In this document: piece after piece, positions 11,074 to 21,279 of the stretch
Layout: each line of letters opens with the position of its first letter
How positions within the stretch are numbered: position 1 is the stretch's first letter
Assembly (NCBI GenBank): GCA_007026445.1
Contig: VDMD01000003.1
Coordinates: forward strand, 1,612,001 to 1,676,000
DNA from: Schizophyllum amplum
Lineage: Eukaryota > Basidiomycota > Agaricomycetes > Agaricales > Schizophyllaceae
Direction of reading: 5' to 3'
Length of the DNA stretch: 64,000 bases
Notes under the pieces: generated by a model
What the model was told of the DNA's origin: nothing
Database searches by the model: none
Seen by the model: only the letters and a program-made list of their open reading frames with translations
Made by a program: the position numbers and the translations under genes

Positions 11074-11938
11074 TTACTTCAATCTCCTGGCCCCATCCTC
11101 TTCGGGCGGGGGCAGCGGCTCCCAGGTGATGATGCAGTCCAAGCTAACGCCAAATGGTGTTCTGAACCGGTTATCCTTGCAGCACGTGGGCGCCAGCCAG
11201 CTGACAAGTGCAAGGCGTCAGCTCACGCACGTCTCGTCTCGGAACACGATCCAACCAATTCTGAGCAGCGCTCTTTAACACCCTCATGCCGCTCTTGTAC
11301 ATCCCCCAAGGCCCCCTCGCACACCATCACAAAAAGCCCATGCACTCACCAATACTCCCCCTCCGGCAGCACATCGCAGTCGAGCGCGGCGATTGTGTCT
11401 GCGGGGACGGAGACGCTCTGGTTGTTGAGGACCCAAGCGACCCACGCGTCGCTGGCGGGTACGAGCTGGTAGCAGCAGAGCACGGGGCCAGTCGGGCAAC
11501 AGGGCCAAGGGCCATCCGGGCAGCAGAGAATGGACGGGTCGTTCGGGCAGGTGGGGTCAGGCGGGCTGGAGGGGCAGGGTTGGCGGGGGACTGTCGATGG
11601 GATGAGGATCAGTAGATGGGATGGGGGATCAGTGAGATGGTGGATCAGTGAGGTGGTGGATTAGTGAGGTGGTGAATCAGTGAATGGGGTGAGCAGTCCG
11701 TCGTTGGAGGAGATGAAGTGGCAGATGGTGGCGGGAGTCAGCAGATGAAGGATAATGGATGAAGTTATCGAGGAGTCGACGTACAGAGAGCCGCGCTAGC
11801 CCTGTCGAGGTTGCGGGGCTTCAGTGGTGCGAGTCCCTTGCGCATGCGTTCGGCATTCGTCTCGCTCTTGGATACGGCGTACGAGATGAAGAGGAGAACG
11901 ACCAGGGATATGCACGATGCTTTGAGTTTCATACCCAT
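11074..11938 (-). CDS. Divergent class I-like hydrophobin with extra Cys-pair-rich N-terminal segment
   Basis: Three exons, 11938-11785, 11590-11350 and 11200-11074 (phases 1 and 2, 522 nt, 173 residues). Signal peptide (MKLKASCISLVVLLFISYAV) is followed by the leader [20 protein letters not shown]. The mature part holds the eight-Cys hydrophobin order C-CC-C-C-CC-C: GPVLCC, ALDC, EYCWLAPTCC and SLDC. Before it sits an added segment with further Cys, including LCCPDGPWPCCPTG, so up to 13 cysteines in the mature chain. Intron number and phases equal those of the hydrophobin at 20741. The start at 11938 (MGMKL) or 11932 (MKL, as in its relatives) is uncertain. Hydrophobins are secreted and self-assemble on hyphal surfaces; whether this one does is inferred. 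Confidence 0.82.
11606..11690. repeat. 16-bp tandem repeat in intron 1 of the divergent hydrophobin
   Basis: Degenerate copies of GATCAGTGAGGTGGTG, about five in a row, confined to the intron 11591-11784. Confidence 0.75.
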
Positions 11939-13012
11939 CGCGAGGAAGAAAGAAAGAGATCAGGATTAAGAAGTAGAGCCTGCGGAGATGGGGAGTGTAT
12001 AGGTAAGGGCGACTCTGGGCGGGCGGGCCTCCGAACGATGCCACGATCTTTATACCTACGCGTCTTGCTCTGCGGCGGGGTTGGAGTATCTCTGTCCCCG
12101 TACCTGCATGCATGAGACACGCGGCTTGCTGGTAGCGTTATCGATACGCTTGTCAGGTTGGTTTGTGTACAGGGACACAGAGCGGACAGTCCGGTCGTCG
12201 GCCATCCGAGTTGACAGGGAAGGCAATGGTGGGCCTCCATGAAGGGGATAGGGACGAAGCTGTCTGGACTGTCAAAGAGTGGCGTGTATCTTGTGTAGGA
12301 ATGGGATTGCTGCGCGCAAATGTGAATACTGAGCGTCAGGGAAATGGGATCCCGGAGGGGACACCACGAGCAGAGAAGCAATGGCCCGTGCTTCAAGTCA
12401 GTTGTGCAAGTTCCCGTGCGAGTATATAGTCAAGCAGAGAAATCTGGCGAAGGGATTTCGATTATCCTGTGAAGTTCAAAGAGAACATAGCCATGGGAGT
12501 TCGTAAGGACCTGTGAACGTGACACGCGACGCGTGTCCATCTCGCGCCGGCGCGTCCGATCACGGCGCCGCCACTCGCTCAGCTTGCCATCCGACGCTTC
12601 GGCATCGACGTCTGCGTTACGAACGACTATAAAGTGCTTCAGAGGAACTATAGGCGCGCTCATCGTCTCTTGCGACGTCCGACAGCTAATCCGCCTTCTT
12701 CATCAGCGTCATCGCCATCCGCCGTGTTCACCTGCAGCACCTACCAGTCGACGACGATCGCGTCCATTGCCGAGGTGTCATCGTGTTAGTACGCAAGGCT
12801 GATTGCCGGTAGCGAACTTTGGGGCTGAACGCAACGGCTGACGGCCATCACAGAGTTCCAGCGACAGTCATCGTCTCCGAAGTACTAAGGATTGGGTCCA
12901 TCTCTTCCACCCCTCCAGCCGCTTGGAGGACGGCTGTCACGCTCCATCCACGGGTTCTCTTCCACTTTCCATACCTCTCACTCCCGCATAATCTCTCAAT
13001 CCACCGCCCACT
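11939..13012. other. Divergent promoter region, hydrophobin and ArfGAP
   Basis: About 1.07 kb between two outward-reading genes. Apart from the TATA element at 12048 I see no gene; the short ORFs have no motif. Confidence 0.5.
12048..12054 (-). promoter_or_regulatory. TATA box of the divergent hydrophobin
   Basis: TATAAAG on the minus strand, 110 nt upstream of the ATG at 11938. The other two genes with the same leader also have a TATA box 95-160 nt from the start, unlike most genes in the window. Confidence 0.55.
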
Positions 13013-16000
13013 ATGTCCGTCAGCAAAGCGACCGCGGACCGTAACCAGCGCGCGATCCTGGAGCTCGCCGCCTTGCCTGGCAATGGTACGTCGTATAGGC
13101 GCCGATGGTGGATCAATATACTGACTGAATACATCTCCTACCGCATATTCATCCTCACTACTTACCATTATTTCGCCATGCAATCGCTACGCCACCGCGG
13201 CTCCGACGTACAACCGAACCTCAACGCCTCTGCAACATATACCATTTACCCGACACCTTGCAGATATTTGCGCAGACTGCAAGGCGCGCAACCCTCGCTG
13301 GGCGTCGCACAATCTTGGAATATTCATTTGGTGCGTCGCGTGCATCCTCCTTTCCAATTCCACCTGCAGTGGTACTCGTCCCTGCCTACCGCACTCATTC
13401 TCCATACCACCTCGTGTCGCATCGAATTACTTGTGTGCCAATGATCGCTCACACATCTCCAGTGTTCACTGCGCGAGCATCCACCGCAAGATCGGGACCC
13501 ACATCACCAAAGTGTGAGTACGCCAGTCTCGCCCTCAGGTCAGGGAGTACTGAACTGTTCACAGAAAGAGTCTAACCATGGATTCGTGGACGAAGGAGCA
13601 GGTCGAGGTGGGCGTTCACTCCTGTTTGCGTTCTTACCTTTCACTCCACTGACTTCCTATCCCCGCCCTTGTCTCCCTTCTTCTCCCTTTCCTTTTCCTC
13701 CCCCTCTGCCTCTCCCTCCTCCCCTCTGCCTCTCCCTCCTCCCTTCCATCCCACTCTCACCTCCCTTCCCTTCCCTCACTCACCCATTCTCTCATCAGAA
13801 CATGAAGCAAATGGGCAACATCAAATCGAACGCGTTCTACAATAATAATGAGGTGCGGCACCCGCCACCACCGCAGACGCTCGACCCGGAGCGGGACAGC
13901 GAGATGGAGAAGTATGTGCGGTGTAAGTGTGTTTCTGCGTTGTCGGTATCTGCCGAAGACGTTGGATGGTGTAAGGGCAGTTTGTGGTGATTGTGCGGGA
14001 GGGCGCTGGGTTGGGGAATGCGAGTGGTGGGATGGGGTCTGTCAGCTGGTTGAGTCTGTCAGCGGGTCGAGTCTGTCAGCGGGTTGGGTCTATCACGGAT
14101 GGGTTTGCGGATGGATTTTGTTCACCAAATCGTCGAGGATTTTCCTGGGATCTCTCTTTTTCTACACAACCTCTCCCTTCATTCGCCACTAACTCGACCA
14201 CCTATAGCGAAATACGAATACAAGCGCTTCCTCGACAAGCACGCGCTCGTCGCCTCCAAGCTCGGTCCCTCAAGATCGGCAGCGTCCGTGAGAGCAGGAA
14301 CGCCGCAGTCGAGGGGTACGACGCCAACACCGGGAGCTAGGAGTACGCCCGTGGCTAGTACGAGCGCGGTACCGGTACGAGCAGCGACAGCAGCTCCCAT
14401 ATCGGCAGCAGCTCCCGCATCAACGAGTAGCGCGGCACCGCCGCCGGCGCGGGCGAATACGGCGCCGATGGTGAGTCTCGTATCGCTATTCGCTTCAGTC
14501 GTACGAAGTGCATACGTGCTCGTCGGATGTGATGTCGAGTCCGATGTGGTGTTGAGGCGGTTGTCGTGTTGAGTCAGATGTGGCGCTGAGTTGAGCTCGG
14601 GGTTGACTCGCAAGTGGCGTTGAGGCGAATTCGGTGCTAACGGCTTTGTCACAGCAATCACAGCAGCAACAGCAGCCCGGCGTATGGGGCGACCTCGTCC
14701 AGCTGCAGGGCCCGGCGGCGAATACGACGCTGCCGCTGCAGGTGATGGCACAGCCAGTGCAGGCGGCGCCTAATCCGTTCGCGGGGATGCAGGTGAGGAT
14801 TCGGTCTTCAGCTGTTGATTGTTGACGGTGGTCTCGCTTTTGAGCGATGAGGTTCTTTGACATCACCGTTATCCATTGTCTTTCCGTTCACGACGATCCC
14901 ATTGTTTCCGTTACCTTTAGCTCGCATCTGTTTAGATCGCAGACTGACACTCTACCTCAGACTCAACCGACCGGCTTGGCACCGAATCCGTTCGGGCAGA
15001 TGCAAGCACAACCAACGGGCGCGTTCGGTGGTATGCAGGTAAGCGCTGCTGGTCTGTGGCCAATCGTAGAAACTAACTAACCCGCCTGCCTATAGCCGAA
15101 CCCCTTCGGCCAGATGCAGACGCAGTCGACAGGGCTGAATCCCTTTGGGCAGCAGCAGCAGTTCGGAGGGATGCAGCCGCAGATGGGTGGCATGCAGCCA
15201 CAATCGAACGGCTTGAACCCGTTCGGGCAGCAGCAGCAGTTTGCTGGGATGCAAGGGCAGGCGACGGGCATGAGTATGCAGCCGACGGGGATGAGCCTGC
15301 CGAACATGCAATCGACAGGGATGGGCATGCAACCCACCGGCATGAGCATGCAGCCGACGGGGATGAGCATGCCATCCACGGGGATGAGCCTGCAGACGAC
15401 AGGCCTAAATCCGTTCGGCCAACAACAACAGCAGTTCAGCTCTCCACAAAACGGAATGAATCCGTTCGGGCAGATGAATCAGCAGCAGTCGGCGTTCGGG
15501 CAGCAACAACCATTCGGGCAGCAACTCTCACCTTTCGGCCAGCAACCGCAGCAGCAGCAGCAGCAACAACAACAACAACGGCCCTACGCGCCCACCCCGC
15601 AACAGATGCAGCAACCCCAGCAATCCGGATTCCTGTCGCCGTCGCCACAGCCGGGGTATGGGTCATCGCAAGCGGGTTTTGGTAACACGTCCCCGCAACC
15701 GTTCTCGACGACGCCGCAACCTGCGCCGCCGTCGCCGTACCAGCAACAACAGCCGTCGCCGTTCCAGCAGCAGCAACCTTCGCCATTCCAGCAGCAGCAG
15801 CCGTCACTATTCCAGCAGCAGCAGTCGCCGTTCCAGCAGATGAACGGCATGAACGGAGGGATGAACGGCGGCATGACGCCGTCACCTCAGCCAGGCATGG
15901 GTGGCTATGGGAGCGCGTCGACCCAGCCCGGGTTTGGTGGCGGGATGGGTATGGGAGGTGGCATGGGCGCTGCGCAGACCGGCGCTTCGTTCACGAGCTG

Positions 16001-16022
16001 GATGCAACAGCCGCCGAGGTAG
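13013..16022 (+). CDS. ArfGAP-domain protein (SMAP/Age2-like) with Gln/Met-rich tail
   Basis: GTPase-activating protein for Arf GTPases in vesicle traffic. Nine exons close in phase: 13013-13085, 13264-13330, 13463-13513, 13565-13607, 13799-13922, 14208-14470, 14655-14792, 14961-15038 and 15096-16022; 587 residues. The N-terminal ArfGAP zinc finger is C-x2-C-x16-C-x2-C (CADCKARNPRWASHNLGIFI then CVHC), followed by ASIHRKIGTHITKVKSLTMD containing the arginine finger position (HRKIG) and W-T-K-E-Q. The domain ends near residue 120 with KYEYKRFLDK. The rest is an Ala/Pro linker and repeated NPFGQ, QPTGM and QQQ blocks, resembling the NPF-type tails of yeast endocytic ArfGAPs. NPF motifs are known ligands of EH domains. 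Introns 5 and 6 contain minisatellites. Confidence 0.9.
14038..14640. repeat. Tandem repeats in ArfGAP introns 5 and 6
   Basis: Intron 5 has a 17-bp unit GTCTGTCAGCGGGTTGA, about three copies at 14038-14088. Intron 6 has a different unit around GATGTGGTGTTGAGGC near 14530-14640. The exon between them is free of either repeat. Confidence 0.6.
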
Positions 16023-16761
16023 ATGGTATGAGGGCCGCGAAACTCATGGATGAGTGGGCGGGGATGGAGCTTCACGGAGGGATGGCGGATATCGGAAAAA
16101 CACGACCTGTCACTAGCTTACTTACATTAGGTACCCTTTGCATTAGTTTCTTTCGTGGTCTGTGAGCGGAATGGGGCGTATACAAGTGCGCACTTCTGGG
16201 TCAGTTTGTTCCTCAACGTCTACGACGCAAGTTTAATAAGTTGCGTACTCCTCCTGAAAGTTATGTACTATGGACGCACACAAAGACTCTTGGGACTTGC
16301 CCACTGCAGTGACAACAAGCCCCCTCGCCCGCAATGATGGTCCGGCCCGCCCGATCCAAATGGCGCAACAAATGGAACAGTGACACAGTGTGGCAACACG
16401 GCTTGCAACACGGTGGCACAACGGTGGCACCAGACAAGACCGTGCGAAACGCGTCGGGAACCCCACGCCCAGCCCATGTCCGGTGTCCTTCTCGCATCAA
16501 TGGCGCTCCACCCGTGCATGCGCGCAGCCCCGTCGCGCCCAATGGCATCCGGCCGCCCCCAAGCGCCCGCGCTTATCACGGCGATACCTACGATGCGCAG
16601 CGCCGTATAAAAACGGTGCGCTGGCAAGTGCGGTCTGCTTTCTGACCTCCCGTCGCCCCCACACTACCCAACACCGCCGCCCGCGCCCCGTCGCCCGCGT
16701 CCAGTCTTTTCTCTCGTCCCCATACCTCCGCGTTCAGATCTCATCCGCCCACCGACTCGTC
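16023..16761. other. Intergenic, 5' region of the Ala-rich secreted protein
   Basis: Ends with a TATA box (16606) and a CT-rich 5' UTR typical of strongly expressed fungal genes. Repeats of CAACACGG/GGTGGCACAACGGTGGCAC near 16385-16435. No other gene seen. Confidence 0.5.
16606..16613 (+). promoter_or_regulatory. TATA box of the Ala-rich secreted protein
   Basis: TATAAAAA, 156 nt upstream of the ATG at 16762, followed by a pyrimidine-rich leader. Confidence 0.55.
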
Positions 16762-17151
16762 ATGAAGCTCACCTTCGTCTTCGCTCTCCTCGCCGTTGCC
16801 GGCACCGCGTTCGCTGACACGAACGCCGAGCGCCTCGCGCGCGGCCTGGGCCCGATGAAGCCGCGCCACTTTGGCCAGACGCAGACTGCCACTCAGGCAG
16901 CGCCTTGTGAGTAGTGTACCGGGGTTGCGCAAGAACAGGCAAACTGAATCAGAATACGCACTTCAGCTTCGCACCCGCCGGTTGCGCATGACCCCAACGC
17001 TGCGGCCGCTCAGCATAACGCTGCTGTTGCTCAGCACAACGCTGCTGTTGCCGCGCAGAGGGCCGCAGCGCAGAAGGCTGCCGAGTCGCAGAGGGCGGCT
17101 GCCGCTGCCGCCCAGCGCAACGCCGCCGCGCACAACGCTCACACCGTATGA
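16762..17151 (+). CDS. Small secreted Ala-rich heptad protein with a hydrophobin-type leader
   Basis: Two exons, 16762-16906 and 16967-17151 (phase 1 junction, 109 residues). Exon 1 encodes a signal peptide (MKLTFVFALLAVAGTAFA) and the leader DTNAERLARGLGPMKPRHFG, close to the leaders of the two hydrophobins nearby, and ends at the same splice phase. Exon 2 is unrelated to hydrophobins: no cysteine, mostly Ala with Gln/His/Asn/Arg spaced about every seven residues (AAAAQHN, AAVAQHN, AAVAAQR, AAAQKAA, ESQRAAA, AAAQRNA). Such a sequence should form one long amphipathic helix after leader removal. I do not recognise a family; role in wall, surface or adhesion is only a guess. Gene reality is supported by TATA box, leader and clean splice sites. 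Confidence 0.68.
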
Positions 17152-18725
17152 ACGAATTTAGAGAAAGCAACGGATGCGTAGGGGTGTCCTGCCGTACCAT
17201 ATTAGATAACTTATCTCTTTTGGTGAGTCCAGCAAGCAACAGAAACATACCATACTGACTATCCCCCAGTCGCATATACCCACCCGACGATGGAACACCC
17301 CTCGTCGCCCGATGTCGCGGCCGTCGGTGGACTACCTGCCTGCCGACGTACCAGCCGCTCGCCAACTGACCGCCGCTCTTTCCGTCATCGCTATGTCTTA
17401 CGGCTGTTGTAATCCGCCCCTCGTGGGCGCTGTAGCCAGTAGCGAATTGAATGCCTTGCAGAACGCCCTGATACTGGCTGCGTTGGCAGCGAGATCGTGT
17501 TTTGCTTCGGGCTGCCAGGGGAATGCGTCAATGAGTGCATCAAGTGAAGTAGAGTGATTCGTTCGACGGCATTATGGTTTGGTCGTGGGTCTGAGAAAAC
17601 TTGGCGGGAGCATGCTGCGGGAGCGCACCTCCCTTTATGAAGCGAATGGCATGTGGTCGCTTGTGCAGGTCTGGTGCAAAAGACCGCTAGCGTACCGTCT
17701 CCCCACCCGTGGAGCTCGAGAGGGGGGGGGGGGGGGGGGCTGGGCTGGGGGGGAGGCACCAGGGAGGCACAAGACGTGAGTGCCGGAAAGTTGAACCATC
17801 ACGTGATCGTCTACGCGCGGCCCCTGTCAGTATCACCCGCGTACCCCTAACAATTCTGTGAAGTTCTGCCCCCGTCACAGAGGCTCCTGCCCCTGTGTCA
17901 TAGCACATCTCCATCCTCGAGTGTCTTTTATTTTTGACCGTCACCTCCATTCTTTCCACGTCTCGCCCAAGCACACACTCTATCCCGAGCTGCGCTCCCT
18001 CAATCTCAGAAGAACGTCGACGAATCCACGCACTGGCATCTTAGTCCACCACACAGCTTCTTCCAGCACCGTCGAGATATACGAATATGCTGCCCACCAT
18101 CCCCGCCATGATCAAATCGTCGCTCTTCGCCACAGGCGTGCTCGAAAGAGCGGGCCGCGCCGAGATGCGCTTGCCGCCACGCATGTGGACTCCACTTCTA
18201 GCTGGAGCCTGGGCGTCACTGCAAACGAAGAGCGGGGTGGTAGACCTGCTGGAACTGTCGAAGCTGCGGGACGCAACCGCCTTGATGCTGCCTGAGGCGA
18301 CGGAAGTTCTGTTGCCGCTCGTCGCAGATGCGCTGGCGCGTCAGCATGCTGCTGATGTTGCGATATTCGGGAAGGACGCCGGTATGAGCCTGTTCGCCAT
18401 CGTAGACCTGCGTTACTTAGCGACTTGCAGAGCCTACGGCGAGATGGTGGCGGCTGACGAGCTTGGCGGCGGTGGATATCATATTGTCTGCGCCGCATAT
18501 CTGAGCATAGGTGCGCTCGTCAGCGGGCGAGATTCAGAATGAGGGACTCACCTGCGTATCTTCAGCAAGCACATGCATACCGTGCCGGGATGTTCCTCGT
18601 TACCAACAGCTACACATCTATACCCACCGTCTCTACCACAACATACCACAGCGAGTCCATGAGATGCAAAACAATGGCATTACATGCGAGATGACAGATA
18701 CGTACAAGAGAAAAATGGCGAAGGA
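17152..18725. other. Poorly coding stretch with a G18 run and one doubtful ORF
   Basis: 1.57 kb between the Ala-rich gene and RPB9. Contains an uninterrupted run of 18 G at 17722-17739. The ORF at 18087-18542 is listed separately. Other ORFs (for example 17391-17759 minus, Pro-rich only because of the G run) look spurious. Confidence 0.5.
18087..18542 (+). CDS. Doubtful small hypothetical protein
   Basis: Single-exon ORF of 151 residues starting MLPTIPAMIKSSLFATG. It is Ala/Leu-rich with a fairly even coding texture (LLAGAWASLQTKSG, LELSKLRDATALMLPEATEV) and is preceded by a pyrimidine-rich leader, but has no family motif, signal peptide or membrane segment I can name. It could be a real orphan gene or chance. 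Confidence 0.3.
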   Translation: MLPTIPAMIKSSLFATGVLERAGRAEMRLPPRMWTPLLAGAWASLQTKSGVVDLLELSKLRDATALMLPEATEVLLPLVADALARQHAADVAIFGKDAGMSLFAIVDLRYLATCRAYGEMVAADELGGGGYHIVCAAYLSIGALVSGRDSE

Positions 18726-19517
18726 TCAGAATTCCTGCTTTAGGTGGCCGTCCGCCTTGAAGCAATCCAGGAATCCTTCGCTATCCGACTCACAATCGAC
18801 CTCCTCGACAAGTGGCCGACCGAAAGGCGCCAGCTCAGGGCCTGGAATAAGCCCTCGTCTCTGCAACTCTTCGCGTTGTCGCCTCTTGTTCTCTTCGTCT
18901 TCGTCGAAAGCATCTTTGCGCTGTCGTCGGCGCTTCTTCTTCGTGAGGATGGGGTCGATGAAGCAGTTCCCACAGCGGGTGCAGACGTAGAAGAGGATCA
19001 TGCGCGTCTGGTAGCGCTTGGACTGGTCCTGGAAGATGACGCAGCTGGGTGACTCTCAGTCGGAAACGCGGACGTAGCGCGACGAGCAAACGCACTCGTA
19101 GTTATGGCAGCTCGGGCACATCTGGCTCGCGTGCGCCTGTGCGTAGTGTTAGTACACAGCGTCCAGCAGACATAAACGCACCACGCACCAATGTTGGGTC
19201 CGTCTCAAGGTTGCCCACCTCACCCATCTGCTCTCTGGCAAAGCGCGTCAGCACCGGCGCGTGAATGACGAGCGCAGTACACACACTTTGTTACTGTTAA
19301 CAAGTCATTGCGGTATACGATCGAGTCGTTCTCCCCCGCGGGCTGGTCGCGGGCGCACATGCGACAGTAGTAGTATAGCCTGTTGTACTGCCGATCGGCC
19401 TTGGGGTACAGCAGGTTATTGCACTCCGTGCAGAAGTGCAGGGCTGGAGAGGGACTTTGGATATCCTGGACATGATTTGAGCGGAGAATGAGACTGATGA
19501 TAGGCATAACTGACCAT
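18726..19517 (-). CDS. RPB9: RNA polymerase II subunit RPB9 with a long charged C-terminal extension
   Basis: Small Pol II subunit with two zinc ribbons, acting in start-site choice, elongation and proofreading with TFIIS. Five exons close in phase: 19517-19515 (ATG only), 19465-19287, 19234-19189, 19136-19096 and 19044-18726; 195 residues. The first ribbon reads LHFCTECNNLLYPK ... YYYCRMC, then SIVYRNDLLTVTKEQMGEV. The second has MCPSCHNYD joined across a 51-nt intron to CVIFQDQSKRYQTRM and FYVCTRCGNCF. Reading through that intron would hit a TGA, so splicing is required. Family members normally stop just after the second ribbon (about 115-125 residues); here a Lys/Arg then Asp/Glu-rich tail of about 65 residues follows (TKKKRRRQRKDAFDEDEE). 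Whether the tail is real or a missed intron is open. Confidence 0.9.
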
Positions 19518-20740
19518 GATGATGACCGTTCGAAACAAGAGACGGCGAGAACAATGGCGCTTAGTCAGCTGATCGCCCGGAATTCCATTGTTCTCTTCCT
19601 CCCATCACGTTCTGTTTTGCCGACCTCACTGTGACTCGCCGTAAAGTATCAATCTCTTCATGTCCTTGGAAGCGCCAGAATGTCTTCATTCGAACTGAGG
19701 TGGCCACGCTAGTTGAGAGCCACGTCCACGCCACAGATGACACTGCGCGTCCAGACCAACCTACGCCTGTCTACCTGTAGAGGAAAGCCTACGCCTTCTG
19801 ATGCACGTCTCTCCGCAACTTTCGTAGCTTGCTTGGCGACCAGAAATACCCTCTTGGAGCCTCTCAACTCAGCCCAAGGTCAACGTAGACGAGTCCTCGG
19901 ATGATTTGCTGTCGTCACTACGTAGCGTCGCCAACGCAAGCATACCAACCGTTCTAAGTAGTCTCTACAGCACTACGTGCTATCCTACTTGACTGGCGGC
20001 GAAACTACCTGCCATCCGCCAGCAAAATCCAACTGCCTCCGACTTTGCGCCTCATTTCTTCTACCCTTGGCGCTCTCTGTACGCAACATACGTGCCTCGT
20101 CTCTGCCTGCAATTCGGCCGAAATCTTCCCAGTTGGCGCGCCGCCCCTGCTTTTGTGCCCCTTTCATGACCGCCTAACACCCTCCCGCCATTCAAATCAA
20201 CCATGTCGATCAATGGCGCGCTCAATTGCTGGTCCTAATGACACGTCTCGTACTCAACCCGAAGGACGGACCGCAGTGCACACTGGTCATTCAGAGGCAC
20301 GGCGCTGCTTCTGTGCCGTTAGCTACTTACACGGTGATTGTCAGTCTCCGTCGACATACCAGTACCCGCCGTAATTTCACCGGCCAGATTCCTGGTCGCA
20401 AGCCCGCCCTCCTCTGCGAAGATATCCGCTCGCTTTTGCTCTGTAACTATGAGGATGCCGTCAACGTTCCGTGCGCCCATCAACCCAGTATTACGCGCAA
20501 CCGCAAACTTTCATTGAATCCGATGCGCGACAGCCGCACTACTTACGGTCGCTCCCGTGCTTCTTGACAAGCAAAATGACAGCTCACGGTAGCGCGCACA
20601 TATCGGCGCGGCGCTTCTATGGCACCCCGGCTCGCACCTATATAAGCGACCGTGCTCGCGTCCGGGAAAGCCGAGTCGTTCTGCCCCGCCCCCATCGTCG
20701 CCGCATTCACTTTCCTACCCTCCTCTCCCTCAACGTCGTC
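19518..20740. other. Intergenic between divergent RPB9 and hydrophobin
   Basis: 1.2 kb with short ORFs (for example 20226-20567) lacking motifs. The right end is the hydrophobin promoter with TATA at 20639. Confidence 0.5.
20639..20646 (+). promoter_or_regulatory. TATA box of class I hydrophobin
   Basis: TATATAAG, 102 nt upstream of the ATG at 20741; a pyrimidine-rich leader follows. Confidence 0.6.
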
Positions 20741-21279
20741 ATGAAGCTCCAGTCCTTCATCGTCTTCCTCTTCGCCCTGTTCTTCGTCGCGCAGGCCGTC
20801 CCGATGGGGGAGACGAACGCACAGCGCATGAGTCGCGGGCTCGCGCCCTTGAAGCCTCGCAACCTCGGCAAGGGCAGCGCGGTCGAGTGTGAGTGCTCTT
20901 CGTAGTGTGGCGTCTTCGTCGTACTGAACATCGTCGTAGTCGCCCGTCGTGCAGGTCCCTCGAGCACACCAGGCTCGTGCAGCACAGGGCCCGTGCAGTG
21001 CTGCAATAAGGTCGTCAAGGCAAGCAACCCTGCCGCTGGTCTGCTCCTCGGTCTCCTCGGCATCGTCTTGGGCGACTTGAACACCCTTGTCGGCCTCACC
21101 TGCAGCCCGATAAGCGTCATCGGTGCCGGCGGCAACTCCTGGTAAGTAATATGTCTTGCTTGAGCGTGGCGAGCATGAGCTGAAGGATTCACAGCTCGGC
21201 GCAGACCGTGTGCTGCGAGAACAACAGCTTCAACGGTCTCATCAATATTGGCTGCTCTCCGAGTGCGTTGACTTCCTGA
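20741..21279 (+). CDS. Class I hydrophobin
   Basis: Secreted amphipathic surface protein that coats aerial hyphae and fruiting structures. Three exons, 20741-20888, 20955-21141 and 21195-21279 (phases 1 and 2, 420 nt, 139 residues). Signal peptide [20 protein letters not shown], leader [20 protein letters not shown], then the eight hydrophobin cysteines: [32 protein letters not shown] and NIGCSPSA. Spacing between CC and the fourth Cys (about 32 residues) and between the fifth and the second CC fits class I. One further Cys lies at the exon 1/2 junction (VECPSS). Intron positions match the divergent hydrophobin at 11074-11938. Confidence 0.95.

Noticed and set aside
17391..17759. Pro-rich minus ORF of 122 codons
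   Set aside because: The proline run is only the translation of the G18 tract; the rest has no motif.
19021..19095. Premature stop in RPB9 (TGA after RVSD)
   Set aside because: A 51-nt intron with GTGCGT donor and CCCAG acceptor removes it and restores CHNYD-CVIFQ.
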